Assembly (NCBI RefSeq): GCF_010645065.1
Contig: NZ_JAADZW010000003.1
Coordinates: forward strand, 62,001-126,000
Direction: 5' to 3'
Source: Flavobacterium fluviatile
GTDB lineage: Bacteria; Bacteroidota; Bacteroidia; Flavobacteriales; Flavobacteriaceae
DNA: 64,000 nucleotides
Shown: one piece after another, positions 7,327-17,358 of the stretch
Numbering within the stretch: the stretch's first letter is position 1
Layout: the number at the start of each line of letters is the position of its first letter
Program-made: the position numbers and the translations under genes
The notes under the pieces: generated by a model
The model's input: the letters and a program-made list of their open reading frames with translations, nothing else
What the model was told of the DNA's origin: nothing
Database searches by the model: none

Positions 7327-7703
7327 AAATTACTTAAAATAGAAAAAAGACCGATCATCAATATGAAACGGCCTTTCTTCATTATCGGGGGCAAAATCTT
7401 AGACATTTTAATTGACCTACTGTGTCAGGTTTCTAAAATAATATTTTTTTAGATGCGGCAAAGATATTTGAATAAATATAACTTTTAAACGAACAACTGT
7501 TAAAAAAAACACTCAAAACATCCCTTTGAATCATTTTTATTTATAATACATCCTTTCTTGCTTTTAAAAACAGAGTATGCAAAAATTCAAATGAAAAATT
7601 CGTATGTCGCTAAAAACAAATACATAAAAAACAAATAAACTTGGCCTCTAACTATGACATTATGAAAATTAGAAACAAATAAATTACAAAAAGCAGCACA
7701 TCA
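7327..7703. other. 377-base convergent gap
   Basis: Apart from the weak hairpin near its left end, I see no gene, repeat or RNA. A caaagata at 7459-7466 would read TATCTTTG on the minus strand, but nothing lies downstream of it except antisense to the hydrolase. Confidence 0.5.
7347..7380 (+). terminator. Possible terminator after the hydrolase
   Basis: aagaccg (7347-7353) pairs with cggcctt (7369-7375) apart from one mismatch, followed by ttctt. Weak. Confidence 0.3.
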
Positions 7704-10469
7704 TCAATTTATTTTTTCTTCGAAAGGAATATTAGCATCAAAAATCTCATTTAATAACAATACCATCTCATCCAGATAATTATTTAAAGTTTCTCTGGTA
7801 ACAGTAGTATCCAATTCTTTATCTTCTTTAAATCCGAACGGTAAAAAACCTGATCTCAAATTTTTAAATGAAATAATCCCAACTTCAACAGGAAACTCGC
7901 CTGCTTCTTTTTCAAACATAAAAGCATAAGCCAATACCTGAATGATTTTATCGTTTTTGAGCTCCTGAGTCAATCCTTTCCAGGATTTCAGGATTACATT
8001 ACTCTTTTCAACTTTTCCTGTCTTATAGTCAATAATTCTTATCTTTCCGTTACGTAGTTCAATTCTGTCCACATTTCCTTTAATTAAAACAGGAAAAGGG
8101 AGACTCGGATGAATCAAATCACGTCCAAACGTTTCTTCTAAAGCAATAATTTTAACTGCATCACCATTTTTGATTGCCTCCAATTCCATTTTTAAAAAAT
8201 TAGAAACATTTCGTTTTGCAACTTCAAAAGCCAGAAGATTACGTCCTTTTTTGATTTCTCCTTCCTTATAAACCACTTTAAACTGCCTCAAAACCTCATC
8301 ATCTAATAATTTTAAACAATTTAAAATATCGGATTCCGAAATAAATTTCCCGATAAAAGGCGTATACAAAGCTTCCAATGTTCCGTGAATAATAGTTCCC
8401 AAGGTATTTAAAGCAATATTTTCTTCAACCTCTTCAACTTCCCGAATGCGGAGTATTTTTTGAAAATAAAAATCAATTGGATTGCGAATATAACTAGTCA
8501 GCGCAGAAGGGGAAAATCCCGTGGAAGCAATTTCTTTTAAACGTTCAATCACTGCATCCGACTTTGGAACCAACATTGGTTTATAAGCTGTTGTTGGCAA
8601 AACCGGATTGTAAATATCAAAAGTTAAATTATGTTTAGGTTGTTTTTCTACTTCTAATTGCGTGATAAAACGACTGCGTTCACCAGCATCCAGTCCGTCA
8701 TTTTCGGTGTTATGTATCAGATAAACATTTTTAGCCCTTTGCAGCAAATGATAAAAATGATACGTATAAATAGCATCTTTTTCTTTAAAAGTTGGCAAAC
8801 CAAGCTCTCTTTTTACATCGTATGGAATAAAAGAATTCTGAGATTTTCCGGCGGGAAACTTTCCTTCATTCATCGAAGTTACAATTACGGTATCAAAATC
8901 AAGAACACGACTTTCCAAAACTCCCATAATTTGCAAACCATTTAATGGCTCCCCTTCAAATGAAACTTCTGCAACATCGATAACCTGTTTGTAAATCGCA
9001 TACAAAGTCTGAATATTATCTATATGGCTATGCTGGGAATAGTAATTGATTAGCTTATTGATAACCTTAAAAATGGAGAAAACAAAAGTTTTTGCAATTT
9101 TATCTTCCTCATTGTCATTACTGAAATTTTCTTTTATCAAGAGTAAGAGTTCCGAAATACTTTCGAGCACCGCCAAAGATCCATTTTCCCATTTTTGAAA
9201 CAGCAGATTAAATAAATCAGAAGGATTCAGGTTGATTTCATTTAATCGCGTATAGGTAATAAAAGTATAATTATTTTCTTTTATAATTTTAACCAATTGA
9301 CTGGTTTTAGCAAAAGGTTCAATTAACGGATGTGTAAGAATGTCAAGTACATCCTTGTAATAGAAAACATAATTTGCCCCATTTCTGGAAAGGGCATTTG
9401 TATGCATTTTAAACAATTTGGCAATTAAAATTTGCGAAGGATTGTTTTTACCTGAATATCCCATGGTAATATTCAAAGCACCAACAGAATTTGGCAAAGA
9501 ATACAAAACAGGCATCAGTAAATTTTCCTCACCGAGCACAATAGCAACTTTATCAAGAGAAGATTCCGGATTATCTCTCAGTATATCTTCAATAATACTT
9601 CCCGAAAGTTTTGCCTGCCCAATAGTTTTTGGAGTACCGATCACCTGAATGTTTTTTGGCTGGGAAAAATCATCCGTAATCCAGTCAAAAGAATTTGATT
9701 TATAGTATTTCCAATTTGCTTTAAACCGTCTTACAAAAAGGCCTGCATCGTGGTAAGGGTCGTTCAGAAAAACCTGGTCTATATCCCAATAAATTTTTGC
9801 CTTATCAAAAGCTAAAAGATGCTGAACAATTTTTTCCTCAGCTGCATTTAAAGCATTGAAACCCGCAAAAACAAATGTTTTATTTGAAATAGTATTTGAA
9901 AAATGATTTAGGTTATTTACCGCTTCCCGATATATCAAACCCTGATAACCAAAACCTTTATTTAACAAATGACTGTATAGCGCTTCATAATAAACCGGAA
10001 GCAATTTCCAAAAATCAATATAATTCTCAAGTAGTCTGGTTTTATTTTCGACTTCAATCCCCCATTTCTTTATGTCTTCAATATCTTTAAGATACGATAA
10101 TACATACGTCGGTTCCAGAAGATAACGGTCAATTTCATTAAAATCCTGAAGAAGCGTTTTCGCCCAATTAGCAAATAACTCAAAGGACTGTTGATGCTGC
10201 TTTTCGGTAATGGAAAGATAAACTTCATAAAATTCAAACAACAGCTCAATTGAATCAACAGAACGGATAGAGGCAACTTCCTGCACAAAATCCTCAATTG
10301 AAATAATGTCAGGAGAAAGAATTGTTTGATTAATTTGTTTTCTTAGCGCTTCGATTAAAAAAACTTTAGCTCTTTTGTTAGGAAGCACAATAGTAATTTC
10401 AAATAACCTGTCAGAGTAATCCTGAATAATTGTAGCTGCAATTTTTTCTAAAAAAGAAGTGTATATCAT
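7704..10469 (-). CDS. AddB-like helicase/PD-(D/E)XK nuclease
   Basis: A 921-residue protein with the layout of AddB: an N-terminal inactive UvrD-like helicase region (IVLPNKRAKVFLIEALRK, in place of a proper Walker A) and a C-terminal RecB-type nuclease. Nuclease residues are visible: His in IHGTLEALY (about 696), Asp in GNVDRIEL (about 801) and the DYK of IIDYKTGK (about 813). It would pair with the AddA-like protein at 13385-16543 to resect double-strand breaks. Unlike Bacillus AddB it lacks the four cysteines of the iron-sulfur staple: the usual Cys before the nuclease is Asn in YIRNPIDFYF, and only one Cys is obvious in the chain. I start at the ATG at 10469 because the extension to 10496 runs into the OmpA terminator. 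Confidence 0.85.
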   Translation of the reverse strand: MIYTSFLEKIAATIIQDYSDRLFEITIVLPNKRAKVFLIEALRKQINQTILSPDIISIEDFVQEVASIRSVDSIELLFEFYEVYLSITEKQHQQSFELFANWAKTLLQDFNEIDRYLLEPTYVLSYLKDIEDIKKWGIEVENKTRLLENYIDFWKLLPVYYEALYSHLLNKGFGYQGLIYREAVNNLNHFSNTISNKTFVFAGFNALNAAEEKIVQHLLAFDKAKIYWDIDQVFLNDPYHDAGLFVRRFKANWKYYKSNSFDWITDDFSQPKNIQVIGTPKTIGQAKLSGSIIEDILRDNPESSLDKVAIVLGEENLLMPVLYSLPNSVGALNITMGYSGKNNPSQILIAKLFKMHTNALSRNGANYVFYYKDVLDILTHPLIEPFAKTSQLVKIIKENNYTFITYTRLNEINLNPSDLFNLLFQKWENGSLAVLESISELLLLIKENFSNDNEEDKIAKTFVFSIFKVINKLINYYSQHSHIDNIQTLYAIYKQVIDVAEVSFEGEPLNGLQIMGVLESRVLDFDTVIVTSMNEGKFPAGKSQNSFIPYDVKRELGLPTFKEKDAIYTYHFYHLLQRAKNVYLIHNTENDGLDAGERSRFITQLEVEKQPKHNLTFDIYNPVLPTTAYKPMLVPKSDAVIERLKEIASTGFSPSALTSYIRNPIDFYFQKILRIREVEEVEENIALNTLGTIIHGTLEALYTPFIGKFISESDILNCLKLLDDEVLRQFKVVYKEGEIKKGRNLLAFEVAKRNVSNFLKMELEAIKNGDAVKIIALEETFGRDLIHPSLPFPVLIKGNVDRIELRNGKIRIIDYKTGKVEKSNVILKSWKGLTQELKNDKIIQVLAYAFMFEKEAGEFPVEVGIISFKNLRSGFLPFGFKEDKELDTTVTRETLNNYLDEMVLLLNEIFDANIPFEEKIN

Positions 10470-10480
10470 ATCATAAAAAT

Positions 10481-10514
10481 AAAAAAAGCCATTCAATTAA
10501 GAATGGCTTTTTAA
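10481..10514 (-). terminator. Intrinsic terminator after the OmpA gene
   Basis: Arms aaaaagccatt (10483-10493) and aatggcttttt (10502-10512), with T-runs on the minus strand. It separates ompA from the AddB-like gene 12 bases further on. Confidence 0.85.
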
Positions 10515-10533
10515 AATTATTTAGAAAAGTAAA

Positions 10534-11997
10534 TTATAGTTTACCTTCATATTTAGAACCAATGTGTCTAATTTCAGTTCTTCTGTTTTGTGCTTTCCCT
10601 GCTGCAGTTTTGTTACTTGCAACTGGCTGAGACTCACCAAAACCTTTAGAAACTAAGTTATCAGCGCTAACTCCTCTTTCTATTAAACCATTCATTACTG
10701 CAGCAGCTCTGTCTTCGGAAAGTTTTTGATTTAATTTGTCAGAACCATCACTATCTGTATGACCTTCAATACTGAATTTCGCATTTGGATAGTTGATAAG
10801 GATTTGTTTGATAGCATCTAATCTTGCTAAAGTTTCTTTATCTCCAGTTTTGAAAGTAGCTTTACCTGAGTTAAAGTAAACTGCTCTTGCCTGAACTTTA
10901 AGTTCATCTAAAACTTCAGTAGTTACTTCTGGACAACCTCTGTTACTTGCAGGTCCGGCAACTGTAGGACAATCATCATCTTTATCTGCAACACCATCTT
11001 TATCAGCGTCTAAGAAAGGACAACCACCATTTTCTTTTGGACCAGCAACAGTAGGACATTTATCATCTTTATCGGCAACACCATCACCGTCAGAATCAGG
11101 ACATCCGTTTAATGCAGCTAAACCAGCAACATCCGGACAAGCATCAGAAGCATCAGCGATTCCGTCACCATCAGTATCAGGACATCCGTTTAATGCAGCT
11201 AAACCAAATACATCTGGACAAGCATCAGAAGCATCAACAATTCCGTCACCGTCAGTATCAGGACATCCGTTGAATTGTTTCAAACCAGCAACGTCCGGAC
11301 AAGCATCATCTTTATCGTAAATTCCATCTCCGTCAGTATCTTTACCTCCGAATTTGAAAACTAAACCTGCAGTATGCTGGAAGTGAGATGGAGCATCTGG
11401 CTCACCATTTGCATCTTCTCTATCTCCACCTACAGCCCATTTGTATCTTGAAGCAAGTTCAAGACCAATAGCATCTGTAAACCAGAAAGTCAAACCAATA
11501 CCTGGATTAACAGTACCAAAACTGCTGTCACCAAAGAAAGTGTAACCTCCACCAACAGATAACGAAGGATCTACTACTTTAGATTTAATTAATTCCATGA
11601 AGCTATATTTGATAGTAGCATCAATTCCGTAATACATTAAATCTCCTGGGTTGTAAACAACATTTCCTCTTGAATCTGCATCTGCGTTAGATGGATCAAA
11701 AACAACATATTTATCAATTTTATTCACAGATCCCTGTAAACCAACAGAAAAACCATGCCCTACGTATCTATTTACACCGATGTAAGATAAAGATGGAAGA
11801 ATATTCCAGTTGTCTTTAACAGCGAATGGCTGAGAAAAGTGTTGATCAAAGAAACCACTTCCTGAACCAGAGCTTGTTCTGGTATCAACGGCATTAACCC
11901 CAAAAGAGATAGCCCATGGATTGTTACTGTCCTGTGCGTGGGCATTTATACCCATCGCCATTAAAACAGCAACAAAAAGTTTGTTAAGATGTTTCAT
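10534..11997 (-). CDS. OmpA-family outer-membrane protein with TSP3 repeats
   Basis: A 487-residue protein in four parts. Residues 1-21 are a signal peptide ending AHAQ, and about 22-220 an eight-stranded beta-barrel. About 225-355 hold five thrombospondin type 3 calcium-binding repeats of the form DTDGDGIxDxxDACPDVxG, each closed by a GCP. About 365-480 form an OmpA peptidoglycan-binding domain (VYFNSGKATF, FSIEGHTDSDG, NRRTEIR with the conserved Asp and Arg). The repeats form near-identical tandem units in the DNA at about 10960-11340, so copy number could vary between strains. It should anchor the outer membrane to peptidoglycan. A near-consensus promoter (12035-12065) and strong terminator suggest a highly expressed single gene. 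Confidence 0.93.
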   Translation of the reverse strand: MKHLNKLFVAVLMAMGINAHAQDSNNPWAISFGVNAVDTRTSSGSGSGFFDQHFSQPFAVKDNWNILPSLSYIGVNRYVGHGFSVGLQGSVNKIDKYVVFDPSNADADSRGNVVYNPGDLMYYGIDATIKYSFMELIKSKVVDPSLSVGGGYTFFGDSSFGTVNPGIGLTFWFTDAIGLELASRYKWAVGGDREDANGEPDAPSHFQHTAGLVFKFGGKDTDGDGIYDKDDACPDVAGLKQFNGCPDTDGDGIVDASDACPDVFGLAALNGCPDTDGDGIADASDACPDVAGLAALNGCPDSDGDGVADKDDKCPTVAGPKENGGCPFLDADKDGVADKDDDCPTVAGPASNRGCPEVTTEVLDELKVQARAVYFNSGKATFKTGDKETLARLDAIKQILINYPNAKFSIEGHTDSDGSDKLNQKLSEDRAAAVMNGLIERGVSADNLVSKGFGESQPVASNKTAAGKAQNRRTEIRHIGSKYEGKL

Positions 11998-12034
11998 ACT
12001 TATTTTTTTTAATTACAATTTAGTTAATTACAGA

Positions 12035-12065
12035 CAAAAGTAACACCTAATTTTTTAAATACAAA
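12035..12065 (-). promoter_or_regulatory. Promoter of the OmpA gene
   Basis: On the minus strand TTTG (12062-12065), 19 bases, then TACTTTTG (12035-12042). Both elements match the Bacteroidota consensus. The ATG lies 38 bases downstream of the -7 box. Confidence 0.75.
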
Positions 12066-12109
12066 ATGTTATGTTAAAAAAAACCTACAAAAATTCCATT
12101 AAATGGTAA

Positions 12110-13303
12110 TTATATAACTTTTAACATTTGTCCTACAAGTACAAAAGCGTTAATAGCCCTGTCTAAATGTTCTTTAGTATGGGCTGCAGATAATTGTACT
12201 CTAATTCGTGCTTTTTCTTTAGGAACTACCGGAAAAAAGAAACCAATTACATAGATTCCATACTTAAGAAGTTCATTTGCCATTGTTTGGGATAGTTTTG
12301 CATCATATAACATAACAGGTACAATTGCAGAATCTCCGTCTATAATATCAAAGCCGGCTTGTTTCATTTGTTCTTTAAAATAGTTAGTGTTCCACTCTAA
12401 TTTGTCTCTTAAAGCCGTATCTTTCTCCAAAAGCTCGAAAACTTTAATAGAAGCACCAACGATTGCCGGAGCTAAAGAATTTGAAAACAAATAAGGACGT
12501 GAACGCTGACGCAATAATTCTATGATTTCCTTTTTGGCAGTAGTGTAACCCCCCATTGCGCCACCGAGGGCTTTACCAAGTGTTCCGGTAATTATATCTA
12601 CCCTTCCCATAACTCCTTTTGCCTCAAGGGTTCCTTTTCCTGTTGCCCCGATAAATCCGGCCGCATGACATTCGTCTACCATCACCATCGCATCATATTT
12701 ATCTGCCAGGTCACAAATTTTATCCAACGGAGCTACAAGTCCATCCATAGAAAAAACACCATCTGTAACAATTAACTTAAAACGAGCACCTGCCTCATTA
12801 GCTTTAATCAACTGATGCTCTAAATCTTCCATGTTACTGTTTTCATAGCGATAGCGGGCTGCTTTGCACAAACGTACACCATCAATAATAGAGGCATGAT
12901 TCAGACTATCTGAAATTATCGCATCATGCTCTCCCAGCAAAGGTTCAAAAACCCCTCCGTTAGCATCAAAGGCAGCTGCATAAAGAATTGTATCTTCAGT
13001 ACCATAAAAATCAGCAATCTTTTTTTCTAAAGTTTTATGAATATCCTGAGTTCCACAAATAAAGCGAACCGACGACATTCCGAAACCATGTGTATCCATT
13101 GCATCTTTTGCTGCCTGAATTACTTCTGGATGTGAAGAAAGCCCTAAGTAATTGTTAGCACAAAAATTCAAAACCTTTTCTCCTGTAGAAATTGTAATCT
13201 CAGCATCCTGAGCAGAAGTGATTATACGTTCTTTTTTAAAAATTCCGTTTGCTTCAATTGTCTGCAGCTCACTTTGCAGATAGTCTTTAATTTTTCCGTA
13301 CAT
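12110..13303 (-). CDS. kbl: Glycine C-acetyltransferase (2-amino-3-ketobutyrate CoA ligase)
   Basis: A 397-residue PLP enzyme of the alpha-oxoamine synthase family, the same length as E. coli Kbl. It opens [27 protein letters not shown], keeps [16 protein letters not shown], has the PLP-stacking His in [10 protein letters not shown], the Asp in [10 protein letters not shown] and the Schiff-base Lys in [10 protein letters not shown] (about 241). It cleaves 2-amino-3-ketobutyrate with CoA to glycine and acetyl-CoA in threonine breakdown. No threonine dehydrogenase is adjacent, so its partner must be elsewhere. The related 8-amino-7-oxononanoate synthase (BioF) is the main alternative, but the N-terminus and the absence of biotin genes favour Kbl. 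Confidence 0.9.
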   Translation of the reverse strand: MYGKIKDYLQSELQTIEANGIFKKERIITSAQDAEITISTGEKVLNFCANNYLGLSSHPEVIQAAKDAMDTHGFGMSSVRFICGTQDIHKTLEKKIADFYGTEDTILYAAAFDANGGVFEPLLGEHDAIISDSLNHASIIDGVRLCKAARYRYENSNMEDLEHQLIKANEAGARFKLIVTDGVFSMDGLVAPLDKICDLADKYDAMVMVDECHAAGFIGATGKGTLEAKGVMGRVDIITGTLGKALGGAMGGYTTAKKEIIELLRQRSRPYLFSNSLAPAIVGASIKVFELLEKDTALRDKLEWNTNYFKEQMKQAGFDIIDGDSAIVPVMLYDAKLSQTMANELLKYGIYVIGFFFPVVPKEKARIRVQLSAAHTKEHLDRAINAFVLVGQMLKVI

Positions 13304-13384
13304 CTCTATATTTTTAAAACGTTAAAAATTAATACATTAGCAAAAAATAAGCTACGTAAATCCTTTAACATCTGATTAATTTTA

Positions 13385-16300
13385 TCACAAATTTACCACA
13401 TCGATTTCGGTTCCAATGTACACCAATACCTTTTTTAACACTTTATATCCTAAATCCTCAACTGCATTTTGATATTCCTGAATCTGATGTAGGTATTTGG
13501 GGTTTTTGGCTCCGGTTTTATAATCCAGCAAATAAGCTTTCATGTCTTTTGTAAGCACAATCCTGTCAGGTTTTAATGTTTTCCCTTGTTTTTGAACAAT
13601 CGTCTGCTCATTCAAAACAGCATTTTCACCATTAAAACAAATACTTATTTCAGGATGATTTACAATTTCCAGAAGTGTTTTAAAAACAATTTCTTTTTGA
13701 TCGTATGTTATTAAGCCATTTTCTATTGCTTTGGTAATTGCCAAATCAATATCTGACCTGTCTTTCACAAAAGCCAAAATCTCATGCACAATATTTCCGT
13801 AAGCAATTGCCTCCTGCTGATGTGTTCCCCACATTAAAGCTTCACGCTGTGCAATTATAATATTTTTAGGATTTAAAACTTCCGAAACCACCGGAATTAC
13901 TTTTAAGAAATCTAACGTCTTACCTGAGGCTGAAAGTTTTTTTGAATTCCCAAATTCATATTCCGGCTTGTCGGGATCGTAAATCCCTTTATGCATTAAA
14001 AATTTAATAAAAAAAGTGGCCATATTATTTGAAAACTCACCGTCTTTTCTTTCTTTTAATGACTGAGAAATAATATACAACTGCTCTTCTGCCCGTGTCA
14101 ATGCAACATACAAAACATTAATGTTATCAAGCAATTCTTCCTGCTTTTTCAAATTAAAAACTGCTGAAGCACTTTCTCCAAAACCTTCTACGGCATTACT
14201 GTTGTCAATAAGAGCTTTCGGAACACCCAAATCAATCCCTTCTGCATCCAGCCAGAGTTTGTCTTTTGGCTTCCTGTTATAATCTTCTTCTGCAAAAGGC
14301 ATAATTACAACCGGAAATTCCAGACCTTTTGACTTATGAATCGTCATAATCCGGACTGCATTATTGCCTTCCGGAGAAGGAATACTGAATTTCTCTCCGT
14401 TTTTATCCCAATAACTTAAAAAGTCAGCTATTCCTGCCTGATTACGAATATCACGCTCCAGAACAATATCAAGAAAATATTGCACATAAGCATTACCTTC
14501 AGAAGGAAGAATAAATTTAGATATAATAATCTCTACGGCTTCATAAAGTGATTTCTTTCGGATATTTTCAAATGAAAGCGAAACATCAAAAGTCAATAAC
14601 CATTTCTCAAAATCATTCTCAAGTTTCTGATTCATTCCTTCTGCAATAAAATCATGAATTGGCATTTCAATCTTTTTTGTACTTCCTAAGAAATGCAGGA
14701 AATTTGCTTTTGCCTCCAAATCAACACTATTATTGAGATATTTCAGCAAATGAACAATGAGTCTTACTTCAGTAGCATTTTGAATCATCAATGTTTCAGA
14801 TGATAAAAGCGGAATATTCTGTTCGGTCAGATAATTTGCAACAGCGATTCCCTGATCTCTTTTACGGGTCAAAATTACTATATCCTTATATTCAAAACCT
14901 TCACGAATAACTTTTTCAATTGTATTTAAAGTAGCCAGAACATACAAATCTGATTTTTCGATTGTTTCGTCTTCATCGCCTAAATCATTTTTTTCAGTTA
15001 AAGGAAGAAAAGAAATATTGACATAACCTCCTTTCTTAGCATTTGTATTCTGAAAACTGTGATTTTCATATAAATTTTTATAGTCCTCATTAGAAAATTC
15101 AGTCGAAATTAACTTAAAAAAAGCATTATTAAAATCAATTACCTCGCTGTAACTTCTATAATTTGTATCTAAATGCTTAATAGATTTATCAGGATTGTTA
15201 AACGGATTTAAATCTTTGCTTAACTCAATAAATTGTTCTGCTTTACCTCCCCGCCAGCGGTATATTGATTGTTTTGGATCCCCTACAATCATGAGGGTTC
15301 CTTTGTTGCCAAAATCATCCTGTCCGGAAAGTGCATTATCAATAAGCGGAATCAAATTTTGCCATTGCATTTCAGAAGTATCCTGAAATTCATCTATAAA
15401 AAAGTGGCGGTATCGCTCGCCTAAACGTTCATAAATAAATGGTGCAGGCTGGTTTTGGATTTCGCGGTGTATAATTGCATTGAATTCTGAAATCGACAAA
15501 ACATTTTGTTCGGATTGAATTTTTGCCAGTTCATTACTGACTGTATTCAACAGAGAAAGCGGTGTAATATTTTTTAGGAAAGCCTTGTAGAAATCTCTTT
15601 TCTCGTAGTTTTTATAGATTTTATCTAATATCTGAAGCAATTGTGGAATAATATTTTCAATCAAAGCCCTGTCACTTGCTGTTTTATTAATTGCAATATC
15701 ATCAAATTCACGAAAGGTTTTATTTCGCGGATTAAATTTTCCGTCACGAATATTTTCCAAATGATTTGGAAACGTCCCGCGGGAAAAAGATTTTAAGTTG
15801 ATTCCGTTTTTGTCGATTAAAGAGAGTGCTTCAATAGCTAATTGTTGATTTTCTGATTCTAATTCCTCGCACAAGACCAGCATTTTCTTTTTAATGACAA
15901 CAAACTCCCCGATTGTTTTGTCGTTAAAATGAATAATTTCATTTCGATTATTTTCGTTCAAAACCAATCTGCCTGTTTCGAGAATCTCACGCGAAACATC
16001 CCAGCTTTTGTCATCATCGGTCTTTTCCATTGTAAAATCAACCAGCAATTTAGTCAGCGTTTCGTCCTGGCCTGCCTGTGCAATAATAGCGTCAACAGCT
16101 TCAATCAACAAATTTTCGGTATCCAGAGTCACCTCAAAAGTCATTGGCAGATTTAAATCATGTGCAAACGCCCGAATTACTTTATGTGTAAATTTATCAA
16201 TAGTAGAAATATCAAAAGCAGCATAATTATGAATAAGATGCTTGATAATATTTTGGGATTTTGTTTTGATTTTAATTACAGAAAGCCCTGTTTCCCGGGA

Positions 16301-16543
16301 CAAGTCTTCCATCAAATCTATGGCTTTCGCCGAAGGGTCGTCTTTAGCAAATTCAGACAAACTTCCAACAATCCGGCCTTTCATTTCATGAACTGCTTTA
16401 TTGGTAAAAGTTATAGCCAGAATATTCCGATAAGCGTCATTTTTAGGTGAAGAAAGAATGATTTTAAGATATTCCTTAACCAGTGTATAGGTTTTCCCGG
16501 AACCTGCAGAAGCATCATAAATTGAGAAAGACGGACTTTGCAT
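13385..16543 (-). CDS. AddA-like UvrD helicase/exonuclease
   Basis: A 1052-residue superfamily 1A helicase-nuclease. Walker A is ASAGSGKTYT (about 10-19) and Walker B is FIDEFQDTSEMQW (about 384). Motif III is GDPKQSIYRWRGG (about 418), motif V is TIHKSKGLEFPVVI (about 738) and motif VI is LYVALTRAEEQLY. The C-terminal RecB-type nuclease shows VHEILAFV, KPDRIVL and LLDYKTG (about 990-1010). It is the active motor and one nuclease of an AddAB-type complex; the AddB-like partner lies two genes downstream. I use the ATG at 16543, 11 codons inside a frame that opens at a GTG (16573), because Walker A then sits at the usual distance from the N-terminus. Confidence 0.9.
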   Translation of the reverse strand: MQSPSFSIYDASAGSGKTYTLVKEYLKIILSSPKNDAYRNILAITFTNKAVHEMKGRIVGSLSEFAKDDPSAKAIDLMEDLSRETGLSVIKIKTKSQNIIKHLIHNYAAFDISTIDKFTHKVIRAFAHDLNLPMTFEVTLDTENLLIEAVDAIIAQAGQDETLTKLLVDFTMEKTDDDKSWDVSREILETGRLVLNENNRNEIIHFNDKTIGEFVVIKKKMLVLCEELESENQQLAIEALSLIDKNGINLKSFSRGTFPNHLENIRDGKFNPRNKTFREFDDIAINKTASDRALIENIIPQLLQILDKIYKNYEKRDFYKAFLKNITPLSLLNTVSNELAKIQSEQNVLSISEFNAIIHREIQNQPAPFIYERLGERYRHFFIDEFQDTSEMQWQNLIPLIDNALSGQDDFGNKGTLMIVGDPKQSIYRWRGGKAEQFIELSKDLNPFNNPDKSIKHLDTNYRSYSEVIDFNNAFFKLISTEFSNEDYKNLYENHSFQNTNAKKGGYVNISFLPLTEKNDLGDEDETIEKSDLYVLATLNTIEKVIREGFEYKDIVILTRKRDQGIAVANYLTEQNIPLLSSETLMIQNATEVRLIVHLLKYLNNSVDLEAKANFLHFLGSTKKIEMPIHDFIAEGMNQKLENDFEKWLLTFDVSLSFENIRKKSLYEAVEIIISKFILPSEGNAYVQYFLDIVLERDIRNQAGIADFLSYWDKNGEKFSIPSPEGNNAVRIMTIHKSKGLEFPVVIMPFAEEDYNRKPKDKLWLDAEGIDLGVPKALIDNSNAVEGFGESASAVFNLKKQEELLDNINVLYVALTRAEEQLYIISQSLKERKDGEFSNNMATFFIKFLMHKGIYDPDKPEYEFGNSKKLSASGKTLDFLKVIPVVSEVLNPKNIIIAQREALMWGTHQQEAIAYGNIVHEILAFVKDRSDIDLAITKAIENGLITYDQKEIVFKTLLEIVNHPEISICFNGENAVLNEQTIVQKQGKTLKPDRIVLTKDMKAYLLDYKTGAKNPKYLHQIQEYQNAVEDLGYKVLKKVLVYIGTEIDVVNL

Positions 16544-16599
16544 AAGTTGGTTTTTGTATGGTAAAAATAGCACTTTAAATAGTTAAACCCAATAATGCA

Positions 16600-16655
16600 A
16601 AATTCCAAATTCCAATAACTATTGATTGTGCATCAGTTATTGGAATTTGGAATTT
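16600..16655. repeat. Perfect 21-bp inverted repeat built on attccaa words
   Basis: Arms 16600-16620 and 16635-16655 are exact reverse complements, with a 14-base loop. Each arm holds attccaa twice. It lies between lspA and the AddA-like gene. The same word fills the gap at 37379-37525 and appears at 528-537 and 43449-43459. Confidence 0.85.
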
Positions 16656-16672
16656 ATTTAATTTTTAAAAAA

Positions 16673-17269
16673 TTAATGTTTTGGAAAAGCTCTTTTATTA
16701 AAAACAAGCAGAATGCCGACACCTGTAGAAATCGCGACATCAGCAACGTTAAAAATAGCATTAAAAAATTCAAATCGTTTTCCTCCAAAAAAAGGAATCC
16801 AGGAAGGCAAATCGCCCTTCCAGATAGGAAAATAAAACATATCCACAACTAAACCATGAAACCATGTACCATAAGGTTCTGGAGAAAAAGGAGTCGCTAA
16901 ATTATTATAACTGCTGTCAAAAATAACACCGTAAAAAATCGAATCCAGAATGTTTCCTGCAGCTCCGGCAAAAATAAGTGCAATAGCCACAACAAGGTAA
17001 GAAGAAGCATTCTTTTTTACTGAATCATATAACCAGTACCCAATTCCGCAAACAGCAAAAATTCTAAATACAGTCAAAATTAATTTTCCATATTCACCAG
17101 GTATTTTGGTACCCCATGCCATTCCCTCATTTTCTATGAAATGAATTTTAAACCAATTGAAAACCGTAACCTCTTCACCTAAAATAAAGTTTGTTTTTAC
17201 ATAGATTTTAGAAACCTGATCGATCAGTAATATGATAAATATAAGGAGATACGCTTTTCTTAATGACAT
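16673..17269 (-). CDS. lspA: Lipoprotein signal peptidase
   Basis: A 198-residue integral membrane protein with four predicted spans. It opens AYLLIFIILLIDQVSK, the family's first conserved helix and Asp. The catalytic aspartates are in GNILDSIFYG (about 107) and FNVADVAIS (about 175), with the asparagines of the same motifs present. It cleaves signal peptides of diacylglyceryl-modified prolipoproteins at the inner membrane. Slightly longer than Gram-negative LspA (about 165) because of an insert around SSYNNLATPFSPEPYG, a common feature in Bacteroidota. It follows a terminator and has its own -7 box, so it need not depend on the ileS-dksA transcript. Confidence 0.93.
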   Translation of the reverse strand: MSLRKAYLLIFIILLIDQVSKIYVKTNFILGEEVTVFNWFKIHFIENEGMAWGTKIPGEYGKLILTVFRIFAVCGIGYWLYDSVKKNASSYLVVAIALIFAGAAGNILDSIFYGVIFDSSYNNLATPFSPEPYGTWFHGLVVDMFYFPIWKGDLPSWIPFFGGKRFEFFNAIFNVADVAISTGVGILLVFNKRAFPKH

Positions 17270-17289
17270 GTTGTGATTTTTAATGTTGG

Positions 17290-17297
17290 CAAAAGTA
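17290..17297 (-). promoter_or_regulatory. -7 promoter element of lspA
   Basis: TACTTTTG on the minus strand, 20 bases before the lspA ATG and just past the terminator at 17311-17334. Confidence 0.5.
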
Positions 17298-17305
17298 ACA
17301 ATTAA

Positions 17306-17334
17306 ATCAAAAAAAACGCCCCAAATGGAGCGTT
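17306..17334 (-). terminator. Intrinsic terminator after the DksA-like gene
   Basis: On the minus strand aacgctcc and ggggcgtt (17327-17334 and 17315-17322) form a stem with one G-U pair, followed by eight Ts. Confidence 0.75.
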
Positions 17335-17358
17335 AATTCTTTTGTATTTTAAGGGTGA

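Noticed and set aside
8658..8945. 95-codon plus-strand frame inside the AddB-like gene
   Set aside because: Antisense shadow of a long, well-supported coding region.
10960..11340. Regular tandem repeats that might suggest a CRISPR array
   Set aside because: They are in frame and encode five TSP3 calcium-binding repeats of the OmpA-family protein; there are no unique spacers.
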